A stretch of 64,000 nt of DNA, taken from the NCBI GenBank assembly GCA_963668495.1, contig OY764545.1:1550001-1614000 (forward strand), in the 5' to 3' direction. The DNA is from Oleispirillum sp963668495. GTDB lineage: Bacteria; Pseudomonadota; Alphaproteobacteria; Rhodospirillales; Rhodospirillaceae. The position numbers and the translations under genes are program-made. A model generated the notes under the pieces. The model ran no database searches. It was given only the letters and a program-made list of their open reading frames with translations, and was not told the DNA's origin. Shown in pieces: positions 26,840 to 34,108 of the stretch (positions within the stretch are counted from its first letter, which is position 1; every line of letters starts with the position of its first letter).

Positions 26840-27787
26840 ATGAAAGTTGGTATCTTTGGTGCAGGTGCACTTGGTGCATTCCTCGGTTCAAAACTGGCAG
26901 CATCCGGCGAGGATGTACATTTTATCGCTCGCGATAATCAGATGAAGGCCATGCGCCTTAACGGGTTGACCGTTAAAAGCGAAGCTTTCGGCAATACCTA
27001 TTTGGCAAATCCACAAGTTACAGATGACCCGGAAGAAGTCGGCGCCTGCGATGTGGTTTTCCTGACAGTTAAACTTTACGACACGGACGAAGCAATCAAA
27101 GCCATGGCGCCGATGATCGGGGCCGGGACGGTGATTGTGTCCTTCCAAAACGGTTTGACGGCCCATGAACCGTTGATGAAAGCCTTTGGTGAAGACAACG
27201 TTCTTGGCGGCGTTGCCTATACCATGGCATATATCGAAACCCCCGGTGTCATTCAGCAGGTCGGTCGTTGGGGTCGATTTATCGTCGGGCGCTATGCTCC
27301 GGGTGCGACCGCCCGTGGTGAAGCCATGGAAGAAAATGCTCCGCAGCTTCGGGCTGAGGCGATTAAGGATATTATCGTTGCGGCTGGACTTGAGGCTTCG
27401 GTCAGTGATGAAATCCGTGTCGAAATCTGGAAAAAGTTTGCGTATCTGTCCTCATTGTCCGGCATGGCAGCTTTGCTGCGGTTGCCGCTGGGGCATATTC
27501 TTGCAGACCCGGATACCAAGGCTATGCTCGCAGCCGCCGTGCTGGAGGTTGTGAAGGTTGCGAAAACCAAGGGTGTAAACCTTGAACCGACCTTGCAAAC
27601 TACCGTAATGAGCATGTTTGACGCCATGCCGCCGGATATTGGGACTTCCATGCTGACGGATATGTTGCAAGGCAAACGTCTGGAGGTGCCGTGGCTGTCC
27701 GGTACGGTCAGTCGCTTTGGTCATGAGGCAAATGTACCAACACCGATGCATGACTCGATCTATACCGCATTGAAACTGTGGTCATAG
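26840..27787 (+). CDS. panE: 2-dehydropantoate 2-reductase (ketopantoate reductase) family
   Basis: A 315-residue NADPH-dependent reductase of the ApbA/PanE family, which makes pantoate for coenzyme A. The Rossmann motif GIFGAGALGAFLGSKLA starts at residue 4. VFLTVKLYDTDEAIKAM and SFQNGLTAHEPL are conserved NADP/substrate-region motifs, and the catalytic lysine lies in IWKKFAYLSSLSGM (about residue 200). The ATG at 26840 follows GGAGGA; in-frame starts at 26789 (GTG) and 26825 lack one. Paralogues acting on other 2-oxo acids are common in this family, so the symbol is provisional. Confidence 0.85.
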   Translation: MKVGIFGAGALGAFLGSKLAASGEDVHFIARDNQMKAMRLNGLTVKSEAFGNTYLANPQVTDDPEEVGACDVVFLTVKLYDTDEAIKAMAPMIGAGTVIVSFQNGLTAHEPLMKAFGEDNVLGGVAYTMAYIETPGVIQQVGRWGRFIVGRYAPGATARGEAMEENAPQLRAEAIKDIIVAAGLEASVSDEIRVEIWKKFAYLSSLSGMAALLRLPLGHILADPDTKAMLAAAVLEVVKVAKTKGVNLEPTLQTTVMSMFDAMPPDIGTSMLTDMLQGKRLEVPWLSGTVSRFGHEANVPTPMHDSIYTALKLWS

Positions 27788-27807
27788 ACTTTGCACCGAT
27801 CTAACGC

Positions 27808-27839
27808 AAAAAGCCCCCGAAGCAATTCGGGGGCTTTTT
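27808..27839. terminator. Terminator between panE and pyrE
   Basis: Perfect 14-base-pair stem (27808-27821 with 27826-27839), core GCCCCCGAA/TTCGGGGGC, loop GCAA, flanked by A5 and T6. Serves both convergent genes. Confidence 0.95.
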
Positions 27840-27858
27840 TGTGTGCGGATCAGGCCGA

Positions 27859-28551
27859 TTAGGCTTCCGGGCCACGACCGCCATGGCGGGTGGACCATTC
27901 AATCGGATCATGCAGGAATGCACGAACTTCTTGAATGGTTTCTTTCGGGAAGTAGCCGCCATCTTCGGCTGCATCCAGAACATCCCACCAAGTTGCGAGA
28001 TAGTGCAGGGTGACGCCGCTTTCTTCCAACTGCTTCAATGCACCCGGGAAGACGCCATAGAAGAACACGACCAGCGCATGTTTAGATTCCAGATCGGCAT
28101 CACGCAGAGCATTGATAAAGTTCAGTTTGCTTGCGCCATCGGTGGCAAGGTCTTCTACCAGCAGAACCCGCTGCCCCGGTTTCGGATCGCCTTCGATTTG
28201 TGCGTTACGACCAAAACCTTTCGGTTTTTTGCGGACGTAGTGCATGGGCAGTTCCAAAGCTTCGGCCAGCCATGCTGCGTACGGAATCCCCGCGGTTTCC
28301 CCACCGGCGACTGCATCCAGAGACTCATAACCGATTTTCTGGAAAACCGTTTTACGGGCCAGTTCGGTGATTTTGCGGCGTGCACGCGGGAAGGAGATTA
28401 CCTTGCGGCAGTCAATGTATACCGGGCTGACCCAGCCAGAGGTCAGGGTGTACGGATCTTCAGGGCGGAAATTGACGGCTCCGATTTCAATCAGAATGCG
28501 AGCAACAGTTTTGCCAATCTGCCGATCTTCATGACGAGAGTCGGTGGACAT
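27859..28551 (-). CDS. pyrE: Orotate phosphoribosyltransferase
   Basis: A 230-residue OPRTase joining orotate and PRPP to give OMP in pyrimidine synthesis. The PRPP-binding motif is RVLLVEDLATDGASKLNF (about residues 125-142). VSPVYIDCRKVISFPRARR near residue 45 and VAGGETAGIPYAAWLAEAL near 85 are the orotate/PRPP pocket segments. The longer alphaproteobacterial form carries a C-terminal helical extension (PKETIQEVRAFLHDPIEW). It ends at a strong shared terminator and is divergent from the ELM1 gene. Confidence 0.95.
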   Translation of the reverse strand: MSTDSRHEDRQIGKTVARILIEIGAVNFRPEDPYTLTSGWVSPVYIDCRKVISFPRARRKITELARKTVFQKIGYESLDAVAGGETAGIPYAAWLAEALELPMHYVRKKPKGFGRNAQIEGDPKPGQRVLLVEDLATDGASKLNFINALRDADLESKHALVVFFYGVFPGALKQLEESGVTLHYLATWWDVLDAAEDGGYFPKETIQEVRAFLHDPIEWSTRHGGRGPEA

Positions 28552-28762
28552 GAGTCTTCCTTTATTTGGTCGGGCGGTTATGGATCACGGCCCCTTGTTT
28601 ATGCGCTATACGCGTGTATGGCAATGCCCAATGGCACAATCAGGTGCGCAGGCGCGCCATCAAACTCAAGATGCTGAGGATATATAGCTTTTTTTTGCCC
28701 CATGAAAAGGTCAAACGCTGGTATGACTGTCAGTATACAGCTGAAGATATGGAGCGAATCCG

Positions 28763-29773
28763 GTGGCAATTTGGGTTTTGATTGATGATCGGGCGGGAAA
28801 TACCTCGCAGGCTCTTGGCGTTGCCGAGTGCCTTGGCCTGCCGTTTGAAACCGTTGATGTTGCTTATTCGGGTGGTGCGCGCCTGCCCAATGTATTGCGT
28901 GGGGCTTCCTTACTGGGGGTGACGGCAGAAACACGAGCACGTCTGATTTCCGCCGTTGCGGACGGTATCCCTTCGTTGGTGATTGCAGCCGGACGCCGGA
29001 CCGCACCCATCGCGCGATGGATAAAACGGCAGGCGTCTATGCGGCGGCAGTCTTGTGCCTTGTGTCAGATTATGGATCCCGGGAGTGCTGGGCGTGCGGA
29101 ATTTGACGTGGTCGCTGTTCCCAAGCATGACCGAAAAATGCCGAAGGGTCCGAACATTCTGCCGATTGAAGGTTCGCCGCACCGGGTGACTGCGGCACGA
29201 TTGGATATAGAAAAAGCAGCATGGGCGGATAGGTTGGCGAAGGTGTGCGCGCCGAGAATCGCCGTGCTGGTCGGTGGCAAGACTAAGGCTCATGATTTTA
29301 CTCCTGCACGGGCGTCGGTCCTTGGCGGTGCAGTGGCGGATTTGGCGCAAGCTCTTGGTGGTCAGGCTATGGTGACGACCTCCCGGCGTACGGGCAAGGC
29401 CGCTGAAGACGCGCTGTTTACTGCATTACCTGACAATGTGTGGCGCTACCGTTGGGGCGATGCCGGAGAGAACCCGTACTTCGGTTTCTTGGCGTGGGCG
29501 GATGTTATCGTTGTGACCGGGGATTCCATGTCCATGGCCTCGGAAGCCTGTGGAACCCATAAGCCAGTCATTATCGAAAGTCCTGAGGGGCAAGTGTCCG
29601 CCAAGCATGCGCGGCTGCATCGGGGATTGGTGCAGTCCAATCGGGCAATGCTGCTGGAGGCGGATGCCGCAGCAATGGTGGCTCAGTTACGGCAGCTAAC
29701 CTGTACCCCAACCAATGCGGCTGAGGATGTGGTGGCGGCTCTGCGGCAGTTGGATTTACTGCCGCAGGTTTAG
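28763..29773 (+). CDS. ELM1/DUF1022 family protein
   Basis: A 336-residue member of the ELM1 family (DUF1022), named after the plant mitochondrial fission factor and having a GT-B glycosyltransferase-like fold. It starts VWVLIDDRAGNTSQALGVAE-like (AIWVLIDDRAGNTSQAL), contains AVLVGGKTKAHDFT at about 170-185, TTSRRTGKAAEDAL at about 212 and VTGDSMSMASEACGTHKPV at about 250-268, all family hallmarks. Bacterial function is unknown; an envelope glycan role is often guessed. The start is a GTG at 28763 with GGAGCG upstream, and pyrE is divergent. Confidence 0.85.
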   Translation: MAIWVLIDDRAGNTSQALGVAECLGLPFETVDVAYSGGARLPNVLRGASLLGVTAETRARLISAVADGIPSLVIAAGRRTAPIARWIKRQASMRRQSCALCQIMDPGSAGRAEFDVVAVPKHDRKMPKGPNILPIEGSPHRVTAARLDIEKAAWADRLAKVCAPRIAVLVGGKTKAHDFTPARASVLGGAVADLAQALGGQAMVTTSRRTGKAAEDALFTALPDNVWRYRWGDAGENPYFGFLAWADVIVVTGDSMSMASEACGTHKPVIIESPEGQVSAKHARLHRGLVQSNRAMLLEADAAAMVAQLRQLTCTPTNAAEDVVAALRQLDLLPQV

Positions 29774-29791
29774 GTCATGCCCATAAGTGGG

Positions 29792-31153
29792 CTAAACTGC
29801 CTTGGAATGCTTTTGTTCTCCGGGGCGGAAGTAGCGATCAAATGCCGCACATGCAGCCCGGACAAACGGCCTCCCGGCTTCTGTCAGGGAAATCACGTCG
29901 TTGTTGCGGGTCAGTAGGCCATCCTGAGCCATATCGTCCAGTAGGTCATAATCCTTGCGCAGCTGTTCGATGGCGATGTCATAGGCCGCCGCGATGGTTG
30001 CCACATCTACCCTTAGGTCACACATTAGCCGTTCGATGATTGCGCGTCGTGCCTTGTCATCGACGGAAACCGCAATGCCGCGGCGGGTTGCGTGCTCGCC
30101 ACTTTCTATGGATTGGGTATAGCCCGGAATGTCCCCATCATTGATGGCATAGCCCTGCGGCAATTCGCTGATGCCGGACGCACCAAACCCAATCAAGGTT
30201 CCGGCAGTATCACTGGTGTAGCCTTGGAAATTGCGGTTCAGGCTGCCGCTTTTCAAGGCGATCGCCAAATCATCGTTCGGGTGGGCAAAGTGATCGAACC
30301 CGATGGCTGCATACCCGGCATCTACCAGCATGTCGCGGGCGGTGCAGGCCTGTTGCCAGCGGTCTTCCGTGCCGGGCAGGGTGGTCTCGGCGATGCGCTT
30401 TTGGTGCTTGCGCATCCATGGCACATGAGCGTAGCCGAATACCGCCAGTCGATCCGGGTTCAGGGGCAGGATTTGTTCAATGGTTTCCCGCACATTGTCC
30501 ACAGTCTGATGGGGAAGACCGTACATGAGGTCAATATTAATGCCGTGAATTCCTGCCGTCCGTAACGCTGTGATGGTTTCCTGCACCATGGAATAGGGCT
30601 GGATGCGATTGATTGCTTCCTGAACTTTTGGGGTTAAGTCCTGAACCCCAACCGAGGCGCGGGTCACACCAACGTCAGCCATGGCTGCAATCAATTCTGC
30701 CGATGTCGTGCGAGGATCCAGTTCGATGGCGATTTCCGCCGAATCACGGAAGGAAAATTCGGTCTTCAGTAAGGCAACCAAGTCCCGGAAATCATCGGGG
30801 GAGAGAATAGACGGGCTGCCGCCACCGAAATGCAGGTGGTGCACAGGTTGTGGCGCCTGCCCCATGGGGTTCAGGGTGCGGGCCACCATCTTGATTTCCT
30901 GTTTCAGCGTTTTCAAATACTGCGCAACAGGGCTATAGGCGTTGGCTCCACGCGTGTGGCAGCCGCAGAACCAGCAAATGGTTTTGCAAAACGGAATATG
31001 AACATAAAGGGATAAAGGTTGCGAGGCAGGAATGGCTTGTAACCACTTGTGAGTGGTTGCCCCGTCAATACCGCTATGAAAATGCGGAGCGGTAGGGTAC
31101 GACGTATACCTTGGTACACGGGTATCGTACTTACTGATAAGTTTACTCGACAT
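29792..31153 (-). CDS. hemN: Oxygen-independent coproporphyrinogen III oxidase
   Basis: A 453-residue radical-SAM enzyme decarboxylating coproporphyrinogen III to protoporphyrinogen IX without oxygen. The 4Fe-4S motif is Cys56-x3-Cys60-x2-Cys63 in HIPFCKTICWFCGC, exactly as in E. coli HemN. HFGGGSPSILSPDD is the SAM-binding glycine motif, and the start SKLISKYDTRVPRYTSYPTAP is the HemN-specific N-terminal trip-wire region, so this is HemN and not the HemW look-alike. An FNR-like site lies 113 bases upstream, which fits microaerobic or anaerobic induction. Confidence 0.95.
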   Translation of the reverse strand: MSSKLISKYDTRVPRYTSYPTAPHFHSGIDGATTHKWLQAIPASQPLSLYVHIPFCKTICWFCGCHTRGANAYSPVAQYLKTLKQEIKMVARTLNPMGQAPQPVHHLHFGGGSPSILSPDDFRDLVALLKTEFSFRDSAEIAIELDPRTTSAELIAAMADVGVTRASVGVQDLTPKVQEAINRIQPYSMVQETITALRTAGIHGINIDLMYGLPHQTVDNVRETIEQILPLNPDRLAVFGYAHVPWMRKHQKRIAETTLPGTEDRWQQACTARDMLVDAGYAAIGFDHFAHPNDDLAIALKSGSLNRNFQGYTSDTAGTLIGFGASGISELPQGYAINDGDIPGYTQSIESGEHATRRGIAVSVDDKARRAIIERLMCDLRVDVATIAAAYDIAIEQLRKDYDLLDDMAQDGLLTRNNDVISLTEAGRPFVRAACAAFDRYFRPGEQKHSKAV

Positions 31154-31265
31154 GCGGTCTCCCTTTCACCTCCTCCAAGCTATGCGGAGTTTGCCCAGCT
31201 TGCAAGAGTGCGACGACAGAGACCTCATTTATGCCTTCATTTCCGTTCTGCCAAGGGGTAGAACC

Positions 31266-31279
31266 TTGACGGAAATCAT
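31266..31279. promoter_or_regulatory. FNR/FixK-like box upstream of hemN
   Basis: TTGAC GGAA ATCAT matches the FNR consensus TTGAT-N4-ATCAA at eight of ten positions. It lies 113 bases from the hemN ATG and 19 bases from the divergent isomerase-like ATG. Anaerobic control of hemN by FNR/FixK is well known in alphaproteobacteria. The assignment here is an inference from one imperfect site. Confidence 0.4.
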
Positions 31280-31297
31280 ATTTATTTGAGGTTTGAC

Positions 31298-32119
31298 ATG
31301 CCAAGATTTGCCGCCGATCTCTCTCGCCAGTTTCTGGAATGGGACCTAGAGGATCGATTCGTTGCAGCCGGACAGGCCGGATTCAAGGGTGTGGAGCTGC
31401 CGTTCCCCTACATCATGGATCAAGGCAAGCTTGGCGATTTGTTGAGCATGAACGGGCTGGAGCTGGCCTGTTTTAATGCTCCGGTGCCGGGTTGGGATGA
31501 TGGCAATCGTGGTTTGGCAGCAAGGCCGGGCTGGGAAGACGAGTTTTTTGACACGTTGTACGAAGCCTTTGAAATGGCGGACTTCCTTGAAGCCAAACGT
31601 ATCCGCATATTGGCAGGGCTGATTCAAGAGGATGAAGACTTCGATGTGGTCTATGACACTTTTGTCGGCAACTTGATGCGTGCCGCAAAGGAAGCCCGGC
31701 AAGAAGGGCTGACCCTGCTGCTGGAACCGGTCTCTGCCCTTGAATATACGGATTACCTGCTGGAAACCCCGGATCAGGCGTTGGCAGTGATTGGCGATGT
31801 GCAGGATCGTGGGTTGAAGCTGTCTTTGAATGTGTTTCATGCCCAGCACACCCAGGGCCGTTTGACGGAAACGGTGGAGCGTGGTTTTACCGAGTTAGGT
31901 CACGTGCGGATCGCCGGGGTGCCGGATCAGGCCGAACCGGACACGGGCGAGGTCAGCTATCCCTATATTTTTGATATGCTGGATTCCCATGGTTATGACG
32001 GCTGGATCGGGCTGGACTATACCCCGCGTATGGGAACACTGGCGGGTTTGCGTTGGGCCAACCCTTGGGGAATATCCAAGGACGGCGTCACTGTTCCCAC
32101 GAAAACGCAAAAGAAATGA
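31298..32119 (+). CDS. hyi: Hydroxypyruvate isomerase-like TIM-barrel protein
   Basis: A 273-residue AP-endonuclease-2-like TIM barrel of the hydroxypyruvate isomerase family. It begins PRFAADLSRQFLEWDLEDRF, and has GFKGVELPFPY at about 30-40, LLLEPVSALEYTDYLL at about 142-157 (metal-ligand Glu), LSLNVFHAQHTQG at about 175-187 (usual motif DxxHxQ, here NVFHAQ) and GLDYTP near the end. The family isomerises hydroxypyruvate and tartronate semialdehyde. The ATG at 31298 follows TGAGG; a TTG four codons earlier is less likely. Asn replacing the family Asp in DxYHxQ is worth noting, so the exact reaction is uncertain. Confidence 0.78.
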   Translation: MPRFAADLSRQFLEWDLEDRFVAAGQAGFKGVELPFPYIMDQGKLGDLLSMNGLELACFNAPVPGWDDGNRGLAARPGWEDEFFDTLYEAFEMADFLEAKRIRILAGLIQEDEDFDVVYDTFVGNLMRAAKEARQEGLTLLLEPVSALEYTDYLLETPDQALAVIGDVQDRGLKLSLNVFHAQHTQGRLTETVERGFTELGHVRIAGVPDQAEPDTGEVSYPYIFDMLDSHGYDGWIGLDYTPRMGTLAGLRWANPWGISKDGVTVPTKTQKK

Positions 32120-32139
32120 AAAAATTATGGCGGTTGCGC

Positions 32140-32168
32140 TTGACGCAGCCGCCGAACAGCGGTATTTA
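32140..32168 (+). promoter_or_regulatory. Sigma-70-type promoter of tRNA-His
   Basis: TTGACG (32140-32145), 17-base spacer, TATTTA (32163-32168), ending 14 bases before the mature tRNA. A near-consensus housekeeping promoter. Confidence 0.65.
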
Positions 32169-32182
32169 CAGCGTCCTCTTGT

Positions 32183-32260
32183 GGCGGGTGTAGCTCAGTT
32201 GGTTAGAGCGCCAGTTTGTGGTACTGGATGTCGCCGGTTCGATTCCGGTCACTCGCCCCA
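32183..32260 (+). tRNA. tRNA-His (GTG anticodon)
   Basis: Complete cloverleaf with the extra G-1 (32183) facing C73, as required for histidine tRNA. The acceptor GCGGGTG pairs with CACTCGC with one G-T wobble. The anticodon loop TTGTGGT gives GTG at 32218-32220, the T loop is TTCGATT, and CCA is encoded at 32258-32260. The 3' half, from 32220, is repeated at 33427-33468, so the gene is an integration site and its 3' half is probably element-borne. Confidence 0.97.
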
Positions 32261-32261
32261 T
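32220..32261 (+). repeat. Proximal attachment repeat (attL-like)
   Basis: 42 bases of the tRNA-His 3' half, from the anticodon to just past CCA, shared with 33427-33468 at 40 of 42 positions. The differences are T-loop ATT against AAT and CCCA against CTCA. Confidence 0.85.
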
Positions 32262-32298
32262 AAAACCCCTTACGCTTTAATGCGTTAGGGGTTTTTTT
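32262..32298 (+). terminator. Terminator behind tRNA-His
   Basis: AAAACCCCT-T-ACGC (32262-32275) pairs with GCGT-T-AGGGGTTTT (32282-32295) around TTTAAT, with one T-T mismatch, followed by T's. It lies inside the integrated element. Confidence 0.85.
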
Positions 32299-32309
32299 AA
32301 TGCGCAAAA

Positions 32310-32368
32310 GGTTAGCCACTTTTTGCATTTTATCAGATTGGCTAACCTCCTTTTTGATGTGGCTAACC
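32310..32368. repeat. Three arm-type repeats near the tRNA-proximal end
   Basis: GGTTAGCCAC at 32310-32319 (plus), TTGGCTAACC at 32338-32347 and GTGGCTAACC at 32359-32368 (both reading GGTTAGCCA on the minus strand). A fourth copy lies at 33329-33338. The arrangement resembles arm sites of a lambda-type tyrosine recombinase. Confidence 0.6.
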
Positions 32369-32412
32369 TCATTGAATTTAAACAAAAAACGCCCGGAAAT
32401 GAGATTGTAAGC

Positions 32413-33282
32413 CTATTTCCTAGTTATTGGTGGCGTGGGTAGTTTTATAGAAAACCTTCCCCCATCTTTTTCGATAGCAAGTGGGGTATTTGTAGTGTGT
32501 TTTGCGACTTCCTGCCTGCAAGGTAATTCGCTTTTGCCATCTACAAATGCTTTTTTGTAATCAATCTGTTCCACGGGGATATGGTGTCCCGCACCATCGT
32601 ATCCACAAGAAAATAACCATTCGTTGGGGTGTAGGTTATTCACATAGAGATAGATAAAGTTTAGAGCTGCTTCCCTTTCCCTTTTTGTATTAATGGAAGA
32701 TGTGTGGAATTTTAAAATTTGTGGCCTATGCAGTTTAATTGCGGTCTCTCTGATTGACATGCTGTAGTGACAACGAAAGTCATGGCAGAAATCATCTATA
32801 ATTTCTGGGATTTCTAGGTAATTAAATTCATTACTGTCTTTCAAATGATAGCCGCATTCTTTGATCAAATATGCGAAGGGGCCATGGGAGCTATCATGCT
32901 CTTGTTTGCTAATAGTTTTGCCTGCAGAGCCCGTTCTCAGTAAGTTAAGAGCTTGTTCACTCACGCGTGCATCTGTAATTTCTCTAGCGAACTTTTCTAG
33001 AATGTAGTTAGAGATATTTTTTGATGGTTGAATGCCATTTGTAAAAGTCTCAGCACCAATGATTGAAGTAAAGTGGAACCATGAAGTGTGAGTATGTTCT
33101 TGAGGTGAACCTAGTTTTTTAACGACGCGTTCAGTTATATTGATGCCATTTTTAGAGTGGGAGGTGATGCAGTTTGGTGTTTTGAGAATTGCTATTATTT
33201 GTGAGATGTCTTTAGCGTAAATTTGCGAAAGGCTATTAATGGTCGTTAGAAAGTTGTCACAATCTAATTTTATTTTTTTCAT
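32413..33282 (-). CDS. Unrecognised cargo protein of the tRNA-His element
   Basis: A 289-residue protein that I do not recognise as a whole. It is rich in Lys, Ile, Asn, His and Ser, and its AT-rich codon use differs from all neighbours, a sign of transfer. No signal peptide or membrane helix is evident, so it should be cytosolic. A segment at residues 66-86 (TSWFHFTSIIGAETFTNGIQ, then P) has the form aromatic-His-x-Thr followed by a Gly-Ile-x-Pro turn, which recalls the NAD-binding strand of some ADP-ribosyltransferase-like folds; that resemblance is weak. Later blocks are SHGPFAYLIKECGYHL (132-147), a histidine/cysteine-rich patch FCHDFRCHYS (165-174) and VEQIDYKKAF. A dyad TGAGCA-N5-TGCTCA sits 20 bases upstream of its ATG. 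Being the only gene in the element, it may be a defence, toxin or regulatory cargo; nothing proves this. Confidence 0.7.
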   Translation of the reverse strand: MKKIKLDCDNFLTTINSLSQIYAKDISQIIAILKTPNCITSHSKNGINITERVVKKLGSPQEHTHTSWFHFTSIIGAETFTNGIQPSKNISNYILEKFAREITDARVSEQALNLLRTGSAGKTISKQEHDSSHGPFAYLIKECGYHLKDSNEFNYLEIPEIIDDFCHDFRCHYSMSIRETAIKLHRPQILKFHTSSINTKREREAALNFIYLYVNNLHPNEWLFSCGYDGAGHHIPVEQIDYKKAFVDGKSELPCRQEVAKHTTNTPLAIEKDGGRFSIKLPTPPITRK

Positions 33283-33301
33283 ATCTCAGTTCTTTCATGA
33301 G

Positions 33302-33318
33302 TGAGCACTGTTTGCTCA
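33302..33318. promoter_or_regulatory. Dyad TGAGCA-N5-TGCTCA at the cargo gene promoter
   Basis: A perfect 6-base inverted repeat with a 5-base spacer, 20 bases upstream of the cargo gene ATG, placed where a repressor would block its transcription or translation. Confidence 0.4.
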
Positions 33319-33328
33319 TGCACATAAT

Positions 33329-33338
33329 GGTTAGCCAC
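33329..33338 (+). repeat. Distal arm-type repeat
   Basis: GGTTAGCCAC, followed by T as in the copy at 32310-32319, 88 bases inside the distal attachment repeat. Together with the three proximal copies it would flank the core on both sides in an excised circle. Confidence 0.55.
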
Positions 33339-33426
33339 TCATCCTGTGATCTATTGATGATGATAAGGTTGTTTTGGGTGGGGAGTGTAAGAACCTATTG
33401 ACTTTAAAATACTATTTGAAGTTTCG

Positions 33427-33468
33427 GGTACTGGATGTCGCCGGTTCGAATCCGGTCACTCGCCTCAT
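33427..33468 (+). repeat. Distal attachment repeat (attR-like tRNA-His 3' half)
   Basis: Second copy of the 42-base tRNA-His segment, with the canonical T loop TTCGAAT but CTCA in place of CCCA. It is followed within 20 bases by a strong terminator, so it is probably the ancestral tRNA 3' end left behind by the insertion. Confidence 0.85.
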
Positions 33469-33487
33469 TTACCCTCTGAGGTAAACG

Positions 33488-33519
33488 AAAAAAGCACTCG
33501 CTTCTGCGGGTGCTTTTTT
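33488..33519. terminator. Terminator after the distal repeat, facing the coiled-coil gene
   Basis: AAAAAAGCAC-T-CGC with GCG-G-GTGCTTTTTT around TTCT, one T-G wobble, A6 and T6 flanks. It serves the minus-strand gene at 33539 and may be the original terminator of tRNA-His. Confidence 0.9.
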
Positions 33520-33538
33520 GTTGCGTGTTTGGAATGCC

Positions 33539-34105
33539 TTAAACGGTATTGGCTTTTTGTGCCTCGGGGAAGGTCGTTAGCTCGACAGCCTGTGCTGCGG
33601 GGGTGTTTTCCGTCGTTTCTGTTGCTTTGGTCGTTTTCGTCGGATCGGCAGGCTTTTCAGGGGATGCAGCCGTTTCCTCTGCAATAACTTGTTCTGCCTT
33701 TAACCGTTGGCGACTTTTCTGGCTATCTTTTAGGGTTTTGAGCTGTTCTTTAAGTTCGGCAATTTGTGTGGTTAGGGCTTCGCGTTCTTCGGCCCATGCT
33801 GCGTCCCGTTTTTTCAGTTCGGCTGTCAGGGTGGCCTCGGTCGCGGCTTGCCGTGCTTTCAGATCATCCATCAAATTGTTGCGGGTGCGGTCCACTTCCC
33901 CCATCAGTTCTGTGCGCGCACTTTTAACGGATTTTATGGTCTCGGCTTTGACTTGTTTGATGCCGTCATCAAGGTCTTTGCGCATCTCGACCTTAAGCTC
34001 GTACGCATTTCGGACAAGGGATGACATATAGGACACGATGGCGATACCCAAGACCGCAATTGTGCCGATAACCAATGCAATGCCAATGACCGAAGCAAAG
34101 TTCAT
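33539..34105 (-). CDS. Membrane-anchored coiled-coil protein
   Basis: A 188-residue protein with no family that I recognise. One transmembrane helix lies at residues 5-30 (VIGIALVIGTIAVLGIAIVS), with a short N terminus outside or in the periplasm. A long heptad-like coiled coil rich in Lys, Glu, Asp and Arg runs from about 35 to 130. The C-terminal 55 residues are a Thr/Glu/Pro/Ala-rich disordered tail (TKTTKATETTENTPAAQ). It ends three bases before the CoA-binding gene start region (operon gap 3), so they are co-transcribed. The layout suggests a scaffold or envelope spacer, but no function can be assigned. Confidence 0.7.
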   Translation of the reverse strand: MNFASVIGIALVIGTIAVLGIAIVSYMSSLVRNAYELKVEMRKDLDDGIKQVKAETIKSVKSARTELMGEVDRTRNNLMDDLKARQAATEATLTAELKKRDAAWAEEREALTTQIAELKEQLKTLKDSQKSRQRLKAEQVIAEETAASPEKPADPTKTTKATETTENTPAAQAVELTTFPEAQKANTV

Positions 34106-34108
34106 GGA

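Larger units (their letters stand above)
32220..33468. mobile_element. Compact integrated element in tRNA-His (about 1.2 kb)
   Basis: Two copies of a 42-base tRNA-His segment bound a 1,207-base unit of visibly lower G+C than its flanks. Inside are a terminator for the tRNA, four copies of a GGTTAGCCAC/A motif near the two ends (32310, 32338, 32359, 33329), which look like recombinase arm sites, and one cargo gene. There is no integrase or other mobility gene. It is therefore either a non-autonomous element moved by an integrase encoded elsewhere, or the deletion remnant of a larger island. Confidence 0.8.

Noticed and set aside
32203..32385. Minus-strand frame ending ASDRNRTGDIQYHKLAL
   Set aside because: This peptide is the reverse reading of the tRNA-His gene, a common false protein end, not an integrase tail.
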